Shown: in pieces, positions 51,597 through 60,243 of the stretch | Layout: each line of letters opens with the position of its first letter | Numbering within the stretch: the first letter of the stretch is position 1 | NCBI GenBank assembly: GCA_934454585.1 | Contig: CAKSFP010000005.1 | Span: 1-64,000 of the forward strand | Source: an uncultured Clostridia bacterium | GTDB taxonomy: Bacteria; Bacillota; Clostridia; UMGS1810 | DNA: 64,000 nt | Reading direction: 5' to 3' | The notes under the pieces: generated by a model | What the model was told of the DNA's origin: nothing | Seen by the model: only the letters and a program-made list of their open reading frames with translations | Database searches by the model: none | Position numbers and translations under genes: made by a program

Positions 51597-52687
51597 GCAA
51601 GCCAATCCGTGCCGAACCTCATCGCGAGCATATCGCACAGCGCCAGCGCCGCCGCACTGTCTGCCACGACGCGCGCACGGTGCACTATTGCCGGGTCGTG
51701 CCGTCCGTTTATCACAAGGTCGGCGTTCTCGCCGCTTGCCATGTTTATCGTTCGCTGTTTTTTGTATATGGACGGGGTCGGCTTTATCGCCAGGCTGAAT
51801 GTTATCGGCATGCCGTTTGATATGCCGCCGTTTATTCCGCCGTTGTTGTTCGTTTCTGTCGTTACTTTGCCGCTTGCTGTGCGCAGCGGGTCGTTCATCT
51901 CACTGCCGCGGCTGTCCGCCATGGCAAATCCGGCACCAAACTGCACTCCCTTTACCGCCGGGATTGAAAAAAGCATGTGCGACAGGACACTTTCGAGCGA
52001 ATCGAACCACGGTTCGCCCACGCCCGACGGCACGCCGACGATTGCTGTCTCCAGTATGCCGCCTACGCTGTCGCCGTCCGCCGCCGCCTTTTCTATCTCT
52101 GCGCGCATTGCCGGCTCGGCGCTGTCGTCAAGCACGGCAAAAGTTTTGCCTCTCAGATTTCTGATATCAGACAACATATCACTGCCGTTAAATTCTCTGT
52201 CGTTTATCCCGGCACATCTCTTTACATGAGTGCCGATGTATATTCCCTTGCCCTCAAGCGCGGATATGGCAATTGCCCCGGCGGCAACGAGCGCCGCAGT
52301 TATTCTGCCGCTGAAGTGACCGCCGCCGCGGTAGTCCTCATATCCGTGATACTTGCAGTGCGCCGCATAGTCGGCATGGCCGGGGCGCGCAAGATCCTTT
52401 GTCGCCGCATAGTCGCGGCTGTGGGTGTCCGAATTGGGTATGATTATGCACAGCGGTGTGCCTGTGGTTTTGCCGTCAAATACTCCGCTCACTATTGAAA
52501 AATTGTCTGCCTCTCGCCGCGCGGTGGATATTCTGCCGGACGGGCGTCTCATGCTCAGCCTGTCTGTAATGAAGTCTTCGTCTATCGATATGCCGGGGGC
52601 GATACCGTCTATCACTGCGCCGATGTGTGTGCCGTGGCTCTCTCCGAATATCGTCACGGAGACGCTGTGTCCGAATGTGTTTTTCAT
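51569..52687 (-). CDS. aroC: Chorismate synthase
   Basis: A 372-residue FMN-dependent enzyme with the three family signatures (GESHGTHIGAVIDGIAPG, the central GKVTTETNNNGGINGG region, and RHDPAIVHRARVVADS). It converts EPSP to chorismate. It overlaps aroB by 4 bp. The last residues (VNNQKITK) are encoded by the hairpin described at the stop codon, which suggests the C-terminus was altered by that palindrome. Confidence 0.96.
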   Translation of the reverse strand: MKNTFGHSVSVTIFGESHGTHIGAVIDGIAPGISIDEDFITDRLSMRRPSGRISTARREADNFSIVSGVFDGKTTGTPLCIIIPNSDTHSRDYAATKDLARPGHADYAAHCKYHGYEDYRGGGHFSGRITAALVAAGAIAISALEGKGIYIGTHVKRCAGINDREFNGSDMLSDIRNLRGKTFAVLDDSAEPAMRAEIEKAAADGDSVGGILETAIVGVPSGVGEPWFDSLESVLSHMLFSIPAVKGVQFGAGFAMADSRGSEMNDPLRTASGKVTTETNNNGGINGGISNGMPITFSLAIKPTPSIYKKQRTINMASGENADLVINGRHDPAIVHRARVVADSAAALALCDMLAMRFGTDWLAVNNQKITK

Positions 52688-53700
52688 GGCCGCGCCTCCT
52701 CTGATATCAGATTCATCTTTTCTTTCAGCTCATCTGCCGTCATTTTGGTTATCTCAAAGCTGCCCGGGGTGTTCACCAGTACCACGGCGATGCCGTCCGC
52801 GGTGCATTTTTTGTCATGAGTCAGTGCTTGTGCCGCTTTTTCGATGTCACAATTTGCGGTTGTGGGCAGGTGCAGTTTTTCAAGCACGGGTATCAGGCGT
52901 GCTCTCACTCCGGGTGAGCACATTGGTATCATGCCGAGCGCCACGCACTCGCCGTGATACAGCTTGCCGAAACTCTCGCTCTCCACTCCGTGACCTATGG
53001 TATGACCGAAGTTGAGTATGCGGCGGAGCCCCGATTCTTTTTCGTCTTTTTGCACCACATCTATCTTGATTCTCAGCGATTTTTCACATATGGTATCAGT
53101 ATCTGTTATGTCGCCTTTTTCGAAATATTCAAAAAGCTCTGCATCTGATGTGAGCGACATCTTCACTGCCTCAGCAAGACCGTTTGATATCTGTCTCTGC
53201 GGCAGAGTGGAGAGTACATTGCCGTCTATAAATACCGCTTTCGGCTGATAGAATGCGCCGATTATGTTCTTTATGCCGCAAAAATTTATTGCCACTTTGC
53301 CGCCGACGGATGAATCGATCTGCGACAGCATGGTTGTGGGTACATTGTAAAAATCCACTCCGCGCATATAGCTTGCCGCCACAAAACCGGCAAGATCGCC
53401 GACAACTCCGCCCCCTACTGCCACAACGCAGTCGCCGCGTTCAAAATCGGCGCGGAGCATATCCTCAAGCAGTTTTTGAAAAGTTCCGAAACTTTTGCTG
53501 CCCTCTCCCTGTGCCACGGTTGTGATGTGCGGCTCTTTGCACTGCGCCGCCACGATGCGTGCATATTCCTCAGGCACGCCGTCATCCGTGACTATGAGCA
53601 CGCGGCGGTTCAGGTTCACCGTCTTGGATATTGTGTTTATAGCGCCGCGCTCGATGTATATGCTGTAACTATGGTCGCCGAGATTAACGGGTATTATCAT
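52684..53700 (-). CDS. aroB: 3-dehydroquinate synthase
   Basis: A 338-residue enzyme with the NAD-binding GEGSKSFGTF and GGGVVGDLAGFVAASYMRG, zinc-site residues in LNFGHTIGHGVES and HGECVALGM, and the substrate Lys region. It converts DAHP to 3-dehydroquinate. GGAGGGG precedes the ATG, which overlaps the pheA stop (ATGA). Confidence 0.95.
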   Translation of the reverse strand: MIIPVNLGDHSYSIYIERGAINTISKTVNLNRRVLIVTDDGVPEEYARIVAAQCKEPHITTVAQGEGSKSFGTFQKLLEDMLRADFERGDCVVAVGGGVVGDLAGFVAASYMRGVDFYNVPTTMLSQIDSSVGGKVAINFCGIKNIIGAFYQPKAVFIDGNVLSTLPQRQISNGLAEAVKMSLTSDAELFEYFEKGDITDTDTICEKSLRIKIDVVQKDEKESGLRRILNFGHTIGHGVESESFGKLYHGECVALGMIPMCSPGVRARLIPVLEKLHLPTTANCDIEKAAQALTHDKKCTADGIAVVLVNTPGSFEITKMTADELKEKMNLISEEARP

Positions 53701-54800
53701 TCTTTGTCCCCTCCGTCCAGTGTGGCATTGGTGTAGTTGCCGACAACTTTCAGTTTGTCACAGCAGCCGGCAAGCTCGTCGAGCATTATTCGTGCGTTGT
53801 CAGAATTTGAGTCGCCCTCTGCCTCTACATAAAAATAATATTTCCAGTTCTCATCCTTTATGGGTCTGCTGCGCAGCACGCGCATATTAAACCCGTGTTT
53901 TCCGATGATGCCGATTGCCTTTGCGAGCGCTCCGGCAACATTGCTCACAGTGAACATTAGCACAAATACATTGTCAGATGCTTTTGACTTTTTTTCCGAG
54001 CGCGAGAACACCGCAAATCTGGTTGTGTTCGTGCCGCTCTCGTTAATGTCATGGTCGATTATCTCCAGTCCGTATATTGCGGCGGTCTCGGCACTTGCTA
54101 TCGCCGCGATGCTTTTGTCACCGATGTTTGTCAGTTCCTGTGCCGCTGCCGCGGTATTTGACGCTTGTACCGACTCGAAATGGTGATCCTTTATATACTG
54201 CGCACATTGGCTGAGTGCCTGAGGATGACTTATCACGGTTCTGATATCAGAAATATCCGTTCCCGGCAATCCGAGCAGATTTTGAGTGATTTTCAAGTCA
54301 TACATACCGTTTATGTGAAGTGAGCCGTTAAACATTATGTCGGTCACCTGACCGACTTCGCCGGCATAGCTGTTTTCTATGGGCAACACTGCGCAGTCGC
54401 ACTCGCCGTCTGCCACCGCAGCGTACGCTGAGCCGAAACTGTCATATGACACAGCCACACCGTCGGGGAAGATTTTGCACGCGGCAATGTGGGCAAAGGC
54501 ACCCTCAACACCGCAGTAGGCAATCTTCATGCCCTCAAGGAGGCTGTGCTGATAGCTGCGCGATATCTCCATGTTGGATTTGATAAAACTGACATAATAT
54601 GAGCGCAGTTCTTCGTCGCTCACAAGGGCGCTGTTGCGTTCCACAACAGCCGCTTCGCGTGCGGCATCGAGCACCGGCAGACCCATCTGCGCCTTGTACT
54701 CCGCCACGGTACGCACTGCGTCCATGCGGCGCACAAAGAGCTTTGCCATTTCGCGGTCGACTTCGTTTATCGTTTGTCTGGCGTTTTGCAGTTTGTCCAT
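53697..54800 (-). CDS. pheA: Bifunctional chorismate mutase - prephenate dehydratase
   Basis: A 367-residue protein: AroQ-type chorismate mutase helices (residues 1-85, ARQTINEVDREMAKLFVRRM), prephenate dehydratase (about 90-270, YCGVEGAFAHIAA, VLPIENSYAGEV, the TRFAVF element in NTTRFAVFSRSE) and a C-terminal ACT domain (about 280-360, VSNVAGALAKAIGIIGKHGFN) for phenylalanine feedback. It makes phenylpyruvate from chorismate. It is the first gene of the aromatic operon with AAGGAG upstream. The TRF motif is intact. Confidence 0.95.
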   Translation of the reverse strand: MDKLQNARQTINEVDREMAKLFVRRMDAVRTVAEYKAQMGLPVLDAAREAAVVERNSALVSDEELRSYYVSFIKSNMEISRSYQHSLLEGMKIAYCGVEGAFAHIAACKIFPDGVAVSYDSFGSAYAAVADGECDCAVLPIENSYAGEVGQVTDIMFNGSLHINGMYDLKITQNLLGLPGTDISDIRTVISHPQALSQCAQYIKDHHFESVQASNTAAAAQELTNIGDKSIAAIASAETAAIYGLEIIDHDINESGTNTTRFAVFSRSEKKSKASDNVFVLMFTVSNVAGALAKAIGIIGKHGFNMRVLRSRPIKDENWKYYFYVEAEGDSNSDNARIMLDELAGCCDKLKVVGNYTNATLDGGDKE

Positions 54801-54929
54801 GCAAAAAACATCTCCTTAATTCAGTATAATGCAATGCAGTTCACACAAAGGCGGCACAGGTTTTTATGCGTGCAGGATAAAATATATTCGAATAATACAG
54901 CGCAGTAGACGGGCCGCACAATGTTTCTT

Positions 54930-55598
54930 TCATCGCTTCACATCTTTCTTTGTTACATCTATTTCGTACAGTTCGTCGTTTATTCTTCGTGCCTTTATCT
55001 GCCCGTTTGTAAAATATGCGTCGGTTTTGCCGCCGCTGCCGCACGATACCACAGGCATAGGGGGATTTTTAAGTTCGGTCAGGTTCGTCGTCGGGTGGAT
55101 GATATACTCCGCGCCGCTCTTTTTATATTCCTCAAAGAGCTTCGGGATGAACACATCGCCGCCGAGCATAAGCCCTATGCGGAATCCTCGGTACACTACG
55201 GGTTCGAAAATTTCCGCACGGCACTGTTCATAGTCGATTAGGTCGTGTGCGCAAAGGTTGTCCGTCTTGTCGTGTTTAATGTAAATCTTACTGTAGGAAT
55301 CACCGTCTGCCGCAAAGGCGTTGACAAAAACGGCATATGGAAATCCGCTTGCGTCCACGCTTGAAAAAACCGCGGCGCAACCGGTGACCGTGCTGAAATC
55401 ATACAAAGAACCGAGAACATAGTCTACATCGCACGGATCAAGAATATCCGCACCGCACAGCAATTCGTCATACGGTGTGTGTATGTTCTCGGGAAAAATC
55501 AGAATATCACCGCCGACATCACCTGCGGCGGTCATGTGTGCGAAAAACATCACGTCATCGGACGGAGGTTTTTTCGGTGAGTAAAGTATATTTTTCAT
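54930..55598 (-). CDS. Nitrilase-fold protein lacking the catalytic cysteine
   Basis: A 222-residue carbon-nitrogen hydrolase-like protein. The Glu of the catalytic triad (ILIFPENIHTP) and the Lys region (SKIYIKHDK) are recognisable, but the nucleophile motif, normally GxxIGxxICYD, reads RIGLMLGGDVFIP: the Cys position is Gly146 (nt 55161-55163). The C-terminal third (IIHPTTNL, ACFTNG-like strand) keeps the fold. It is therefore probably a pseudoenzyme. GGAGTGG supports the ATG at 55598. Its transcript may continue into pheA 129 bp downstream, since no terminator was seen. Confidence 0.7.
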   Translation of the reverse strand: MKNILYSPKKPPSDDVMFFAHMTAAGDVGGDILIFPENIHTPYDELLCGADILDPCDVDYVLGSLYDFSTVTGCAAVFSSVDASGFPYAVFVNAFAADGDSYSKIYIKHDKTDNLCAHDLIDYEQCRAEIFEPVVYRGFRIGLMLGGDVFIPKLFEEYKKSGAEYIIHPTTNLTELKNPPMPVVSCGSGGKTDAYFTNGQIKARRINDELYEIDVTKKDVKR

Positions 55599-55618
55599 GT
55601 TACCACTCCATTGTCCTA

Positions 55619-55647
55619 AATATAACACATAAAAAAAGGCTTGTCAA
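55619..55647 (-). promoter_or_regulatory. Promoter of the nitrilase-like gene (and possibly the aromatic operon)
   Basis: Minus strand: TTGACA, 17 bp, TATATT, about 15 bp upstream of the ribosome site. Confidence 0.7.
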
Positions 55648-55707
55648 TCAGCGGCGGTGCGGTTTGTATACAATGCCGATATCGTGCAAAAAGGTTTGCG
55701 GCTTATG

Positions 55708-55736
55708 TTGCATTATTGCGAAAAATGTGATAATAT
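55708..55736 (+). promoter_or_regulatory. Promoter of the exonuclease gene
   Basis: TTGCAT, 17 bp, TAATAT, 30 bp upstream of the ATG; divergent to the nitrilase-like promoter. Confidence 0.65.
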
Positions 55737-55765
55737 ATTGTTAAGATTCGAAAGTTGGTGAAACA

Positions 55766-56686
55766 ATGGATTATATAGCGGTTGATATGGAATGGAACCA
55801 ACCGTTCGACAAAAAACACACAAAATGCCGCGCAGGCGTGCGCCTCACGGGCGAGGTTATACAAATCGGTGCGGTGCGCCTGTCTCCCGACGGGGAGATT
55901 ACCGATGAATTTGAGGTAAAAATTGCGCCGCGCATATACACCGTTATTCATTATATGGTAAAAAAGGTGACCGGTATTACTCAAAAAGAACTCAACCGCG
56001 GAGTTTCGCTCGGCGATGCTGTGAATGAATTTCGAAAATGGTGCGGCACCGATTGTGTAATCTTTACCTGGGGGCCAAACGATATTCCAATGTTGCGCGA
56101 TAACCTGCGGTTTTTCTCACTCGATTCGTCATGGCTGCCGAGAAGCTATAACGCTCAGTGCATCTTTAATCAGCAGACAGAGAATAAGGGCAGACAGTAT
56201 TCGATAGATTTTGCTGTGGATTATTTTGGTATAGAAGCCGTGCGAGACAGGCATGACGCACTCAATGACGCATACTACACTGCAAAAATTCTTTCAAAGC
56301 TCGATGTGGCGGCAGGCATGGCGGCATATGATGAGCGCAGTTTGTACATCAGCAATATTTCCCGCAGCGACAGCATCGGAACCACATTTGACGGATATGC
56401 GACATGCGCGGACGCCGTGAGAGACAAGCGAATAATCCGCACCAAATGTCCCGACTGTGCGGCGGCGCTCGCCATGAGTCCGCTTTCCAAGTGCGGCGAT
56501 GAGTTTATATCGGTGGGCAAGTGTTTGCGGCACGGAGATTTTTTGGTGAAATTCCGTGTGGAAAATGCCGATGACGGTAAATTCTGCGTGACAAAATCCG
56601 TGCACGGAGTGAGCCGCAAGCAGCTGAGCAAGATATATATAAAACCGCGCAGACATACAAAAAAACGCCGCCCCAAAACCGTGTAA
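55766..56686 (+). CDS. DEDD-type 3'-5' exonuclease with C-terminal Cys-rich extension
   Basis: A 306-residue protein. Residues 1-180 are a DnaQ/KapD-like exonuclease: VDMEWN (DxE), the middle Asp of TWGPNDIPML, and the closing HDALNDAYYT (HxxxxD), so all four DEDDh acids and the His are present. Residues about 200-306 form an extension with CPDC and two further Cys (KC, KC) that could bind zinc, ending in a basic tail (KPRRHTKKRRPK) likely to contact nucleic acid. Substrate (RNA or DNA) is not predictable. The stop codon lies in the terminator hairpin. Confidence 0.85.
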   Translation: MDYIAVDMEWNQPFDKKHTKCRAGVRLTGEVIQIGAVRLSPDGEITDEFEVKIAPRIYTVIHYMVKKVTGITQKELNRGVSLGDAVNEFRKWCGTDCVIFTWGPNDIPMLRDNLRFFSLDSSWLPRSYNAQCIFNQQTENKGRQYSIDFAVDYFGIEAVRDRHDALNDAYYTAKILSKLDVAAGMAAYDERSLYISNISRSDSIGTTFDGYATCADAVRDKRIIRTKCPDCAAALAMSPLSKCGDEFISVGKCLRHGDFLVKFRVENADDGKFCVTKSVHGVSRKQLSKIYIKPRRHTKKRRPKTV

Positions 56687-56710
56687 ACGGTTTTGAAAGC
56701 GGTGTTTTTT
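56659..56710. terminator. Bidirectional terminator overlapping the exonuclease stop
   Basis: An outer AAAAACGCCGC/GCGGTGTTTTT stem and inner CAAAACCGT/ACGGTTTTG stem; the stop TAA is in the apical loop. It separates the convergent exonuclease and fumarase genes. Confidence 0.8.
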
Positions 56711-57262
56711 CTAATTTTGACCTTTCCATTTTTCGCGCCCTGTCCGGTACAGATCGTTTCCCTTGGTGTCTATCACAACCGTAACGGGAAAATCCTTTAC
56801 CTCAAGGCGGCGCACCGCCTCGGTGCCCAGGTCCTCATAGGCAATGACTTCGCTTGACACTACATGGTGTGCAAGCAGTGCTCCGGCGCCGCCGATTGCA
56901 CCGAAATACACTGCGCCGCAATCGGTAATTGCCGCTTTTACTTCGTCATTGCGTGCCCCCTTGCCTATCATGCCGCGCAGTCCCATGCGGATCAGCCGCG
57001 GCGCATATGCGTCCATGCGGTAGCTGGTTGTGGGGCCGCATGAGCCTATCACCTTGTCATCGGCGCATGGGCAGGGACCGACATAGTATATCACCGCCCC
57101 ATCTATGTCAAACGGCAGCGGTTTGCCCTCGTCAAGCGCAGCACACATTCTTTTATGGGCAGCATCTCTGCCGGTGTATATCGTGCCCGTTATTGTCACG
57201 GAGTCGCCGGCGCGCAGATCTTTTATCTTGTCATATGTAAACGGTGTTGTCAGTTTTATCAT
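56711..57262 (-). CDS. Class I fumarate hydratase beta subunit (orphan)
   Basis: A 183-residue protein equal to the C-terminal domain of iron-sulfur fumarases (FumA/TtdB type): SVTITGTIYTGRDAAHKRM, YYVGPCP, IGSCGPTTSYRMDAY and GMIGKGARND. With an alpha subunit it interconverts fumarate and malate (or acts on tartrate). AAGGAG precedes the ATG at 57262. The alpha subunit is normally the adjacent upstream gene; here the 560 bp upstream are non-coding, so the partner must lie elsewhere or be lost. Confidence 0.88.
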   Translation of the reverse strand: MIKLTTPFTYDKIKDLRAGDSVTITGTIYTGRDAAHKRMCAALDEGKPLPFDIDGAVIYYVGPCPCADDKVIGSCGPTTSYRMDAYAPRLIRMGLRGMIGKGARNDEVKAAITDCGAVYFGAIGGAGALLAHHVVSSEVIAYEDLGTEAVRRLEVKDFPVTVVIDTKGNDLYRTGREKWKGQN

Positions 57263-57358
57263 AATCTTTCTCCTTGATTGTTGTTGTTTTAGTATATTAT
57301 AATTCATTCGGGCGAATTTTTCAAGTTTACATTTTCGCAATATTTTTGAAACCGAAAA

Positions 57359-57388
57359 TGTGGACAATGTGGATAACTTTGTGTATAA
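57359..57388 (-). other. Cluster of DnaA-box-like 9-mers
   Basis: Read on the plus strand: TGTGGACAA (57359), TGTGGATAA (57368, exact complement of TTATCCACA) and TGTGTATAA (57380, complement of TTATACACA) within 30 bp. Further TGTGGACAA at 57484 and TGTGGACAT at 57538. The surroundings are AT-rich. No dnaA, dnaN or rnpA lies nearby. It could be a DnaA-binding regulatory or titration site. Confidence 0.5.
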
Positions 57389-57584
57389 CTTGTGTTTTTG
57401 GGCTTTTTTATGTGAATAAAAAGTGAAAAAGGGACATTTTTTTGCACATTTCGGTGAAATTGGTTTACATAATATATTATGCGTGTGGACAAGTCCTTCT
57501 TTATTTTGTAATAATTTTGCTTGATGTATCCACGAATTGTGGACATCGACCTCGCTTTTTCGATGATTTTCGATTAAGAATAGG

Positions 57585-57614
57585 TTTACTTTTGATTGTA
57601 TTAAGGTGTATAAT
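57585..57614 (+). promoter_or_regulatory. Promoter of the XRE-PfkB gene
   Basis: TTTACT, 18 bp, TATAAT, about 210 bp upstream of the start codon; the leader contains the two repeats listed next. Confidence 0.55.
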
Positions 57615-57648
57615 TAAATCAGTAAGTACCGGCAGAAATAATGTTAAG

Positions 57649-57675
57649 TGTAGGGGTGCCTTGTGTGGTTGCCCG
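57649..57675. repeat. Second copy of the TGTAGGGG...GCCCG hairpin repeat
   Basis: Diverged copy of 42851-42878 (TGTAGGGGTGCC...GGTTGCCCG). Confidence 0.5.
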
Positions 57676-57708
57676 AAAAGGTACACACAAGTTATCTCGG
57701 AGTCGAGG

Positions 57709-57775
57709 GGGTGTGTATTATATTTTGCAAACCGATAGCAGAAGTGCGTGTGTTTGAAAAATATAATACACACCC
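57709..57775. repeat. Palindromic element F in the XRE-PfkB leader
   Basis: Perfect 18-bp arms GGGTGTGTATTATATTTT and complement, around 31 bases; just outside and inside are GCAAACCG and CGGTTTGC, a second inverted pair. It resembles the A-E family in the TGTGTATTATATTTT arm style but does not share their core. Confidence 0.65.
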
Positions 57776-57825
57776 GCGAGACGGTTTGCAATTTTTGCGG
57801 AACAGCAGTGGAAGGAGAACACAGC

Positions 57826-59043
57826 ATGAACACTACCAAATTCGGAAACACTCTGTCACGCCTGAGGAAAAAACTCGGCATGACCCAAACGGAACTTGCA
57901 GAGCGCCTTTGCGTCAGCAACAAGGCGGTCAGTAAATGGGAAAACGGCGGCGGCTACCCCGAAATAACCCTGCTTGCACCGCTCTCTGAGGTGCTCGGCG
58001 TATCGGTGGACTATCTGCTCAAGGGTGATATGTGCGGCATTGCCGTTGCCGGAAACATCATTGTGGATATCATTCATCACCTGGACAAATTCCCCGAGAG
58101 GAGCATGCTTGCCAATATTATCGGCACATCGCGCGCCGTGGGCGGATGTGTGCCGAACACGCTCACCGACCTTGCGCGGATGGATTCTGATATATTCCTC
58201 TCGGCGCTCGGCAAGGTTGGCAACGATGAAAACGGCAGATATGTGGTGTCGCAGCTGAAGAAATACGGGATAGATGTGTCGGGCATAAAGATTGACGACG
58301 GCGGCGATACTTCGTCCGACCTGGTGATGACGGACAGCCGCAACGGCGAGAGGACATTTTTCTATTCACGGGGAACGAGCGGCGATTTTGACATAGACGA
58401 CATAGACATAGCTGCGCTTGACTGCCGCATTTTTCACATAGGGTATCTATTGCTGCTCGACAGGCTCGACAGCGATGATGCGGAGTACGGCACGCGCATG
58501 GCGCGTCTGCTTGACGCGGTGTCGCGCCGTGGCATCAAGACATCGATTGATGTTGTGTCCGAGGATGGTGACAGGTTTGAAAAAATCATTGTGCCGTCGC
58601 TCAAATATTGTGACTATGTGATAGTAAACGAGACGGAGTGCTGCCGCGTGTCGGGTTTGCCGCCGAGGGACGAATCGGGACGGCTGATTATCGGCAACAT
58701 AAGGCGCACCATGGAGATTTTCTTTAATCACGGTGTGCGCGAAAAGGTCGTTGTGCACTGTGCGGAGGGCGGTTTCCTCATGGAAAGGAGCGGTGCGTTT
58801 TTTTCGTGCGGATCGTTCGTTTTGCCGGACGGTTACATAAAGGGCAGTGTGGGCGCCGGAGACGCTTATGCGGCGGCGTGCCTGTATGGGATATACATGG
58901 GGTATGAGCCTATGCATATGCTGGAGTTTGCGGCAGGTGCCGCGGCGTGCAATCTTTCCGAGGCGGATTCGGTAAGCGGCATGAAAAGCCGCGAGAAGAT
59001 AGAGCAGCTGTGCGCGATGTATGAGAAACGAAAGTTAGAATAA
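57826..59043 (+). CDS. XRE helix-turn-helix fused to a PfkB-family sugar kinase
   Basis: A 405-residue protein. Residues 1-65 are a Cro/C1 HTH (LRKKLGMTQTELAERLCVSNKAVSKWENGGG). From about residue 72 there is a PfkB/ribokinase domain with the N-terminal GNIIVDIIHHLDKFPERSM and VGGCVPNTLTDLA region, and the C-terminal signature GSVGAGDAYAAACLYGI with the catalytic Asp. PfkB enzymes phosphorylate sugars or nucleosides with ATP. The fusion suggests a regulator that senses, or also phosphorylates, its sugar ligand. GAAGGAG supports the ATG at 57826. A sugar isomerase remnant follows. Confidence 0.88.
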   Translation: MNTTKFGNTLSRLRKKLGMTQTELAERLCVSNKAVSKWENGGGYPEITLLAPLSEVLGVSVDYLLKGDMCGIAVAGNIIVDIIHHLDKFPERSMLANIIGTSRAVGGCVPNTLTDLARMDSDIFLSALGKVGNDENGRYVVSQLKKYGIDVSGIKIDDGGDTSSDLVMTDSRNGERTFFYSRGTSGDFDIDDIDIAALDCRIFHIGYLLLLDRLDSDDAEYGTRMARLLDAVSRRGIKTSIDVVSEDGDRFEKIIVPSLKYCDYVIVNETECCRVSGLPPRDESGRLIIGNIRRTMEIFFNHGVREKVVVHCAEGGFLMERSGAFFSCGSFVLPDGYIKGSVGAGDAYAAACLYGIYMGYEPMHMLEFAAGAAACNLSEADSVSGMKSREKIEQLCAMYEKRKLE

Positions 59044-59149
59044 ATGATTGGCAAGTTCACGCAATCAAAGTTACGCCGTCCGGGCATGACGGTGGTATTA
59101 TGGCACTGCAAAGCATATATACAGTAAAAATTCATAACCGAATTAATAA

Positions 59150-59387
<238 letters not shown>

Positions 59388-59559
59388 TAGAGATAAATAT
59401 ACATTATTAAATTGTAAAAAATGAGCGGTTTGCGGAGCCGGTTGTGTTCGTGTGCGGATTTGTGTGCGCGGTGATGATGTCCTCCGAGCTCCTGCAGTCG
59501 CCGTCGATTAGCTTATAATGGCAAAAACAACAAAAGTTATAAAAAAATGAAAAAAACAC
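59388..59559. other. Intergenic stretch without recognised features
   Basis: About 170 bp between the isomerase remnant and the rimP promoter. It is GC-rich in the middle and may contain further eroded coding sequence, but I could not identify any. Confidence 0.5.
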
Positions 59560-59588
59560 TTGCATTATTCTTTTTTGTGTGATAGAAT
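59560..59588 (+). promoter_or_regulatory. Promoter of the rimP-nusA-infB operon
   Basis: TTGCAT, 17 bp, TAGAAT, about 90 bp upstream of rimP. Confidence 0.65.
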
Positions 59589-59615
59589 ATAAAAAGATGT
59601 GTATAGTAATTCGGC

Positions 59616-59644
59616 GAAAGAGTGAGCGATAAGCTCACTCTTTC
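59616..59644 (+). promoter_or_regulatory. rimP leader hairpin
   Basis: A perfect 12-bp stem GAAAGAGTGAGC/GCTCACTCTTTC with a 5-nt loop, just after the predicted start. Similar leader hairpins (rimP leader) precede this operon in other bacteria and may serve attenuation or autoregulation by NusA. Confidence 0.6.
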
Positions 59645-59683
59645 ATGATTATTAGGCAGCAAAACAATCATACGGAGGTAATT

Positions 59684-60166
59684 ATGGCAAAAGAAAAACT
59701 GACCGATGCCGTGTATGACGCGGCTTTGCCGCTTGCCAAGGCAAAGGGGCTCGACATTTACGATGTTGAGTACAAAAAGAAAGGGGCAGACCGGGTGCTC
59801 CGTGTGATACTGGATACGCCCGAGGATGCGGCGGACGGCGCCCGTGTGTCAATAGACGACTGCGAGGCAGTGAGCCGTGCGTTGAGCGACATTCTGGACG
59901 AGACGGACATTGTCAAAGAGGCATATCTGCTCGAGGTGGCAAGCCCGGGACTTGACAGACCGCTGAAAAAAGAAAAAGATTTTGAGCGTTTTGCCGGGCA
60001 AAGCATAGACATCGGCCTGTACAAGGCGAAGAACGGTTCAAAGGTGATCACCGGCATACTTAACGGTTACAATAACGGCGATGTCACGGTGCAGACGGAC
60101 GGCGGTGATGAAATTACCGTGCCGAAAGCGGACATAGCGTCGGTGAGACTGACGGTTGTGTTTTAG
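59684..60166 (+). CDS. rimP: Ribosome maturation factor RimP
   Basis: A 160-residue protein with the RimP N-domain (LDIYDVEYKKKGADRVLRVILD, DDCEAVSRALSDILD) and the LEVASPGLDRPLKKEKDF motif before the SH3-like C-domain. It assists 30S subunit maturation. CGGAGG is 6 bp upstream of the ATG. First gene of the conserved translation/transcription operon. Confidence 0.95.
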   Translation: MAKEKLTDAVYDAALPLAKAKGLDIYDVEYKKKGADRVLRVILDTPEDAADGARVSIDDCEAVSRALSDILDETDIVKEAYLLEVASPGLDRPLKKEKDFERFAGQSIDIGLYKAKNGSKVITGILNGYNNGDVTVQTDGGDEITVPKADIASVRLTVVF

Positions 60167-60243
60167 CCGATACGATATGGCGGTGCGCCGACGAAAGTGT
60201 ATGTATTTTTACGAAAACTAACGAAAGGAATGATTAATAAATC

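Noticed and set aside
57263..57625. Calling the DnaA-box cluster a chromosomal origin
   Set aside because: No dnaA, dnaN, rnpA or gidA homologue is nearby, and skew cannot be judged in this window.
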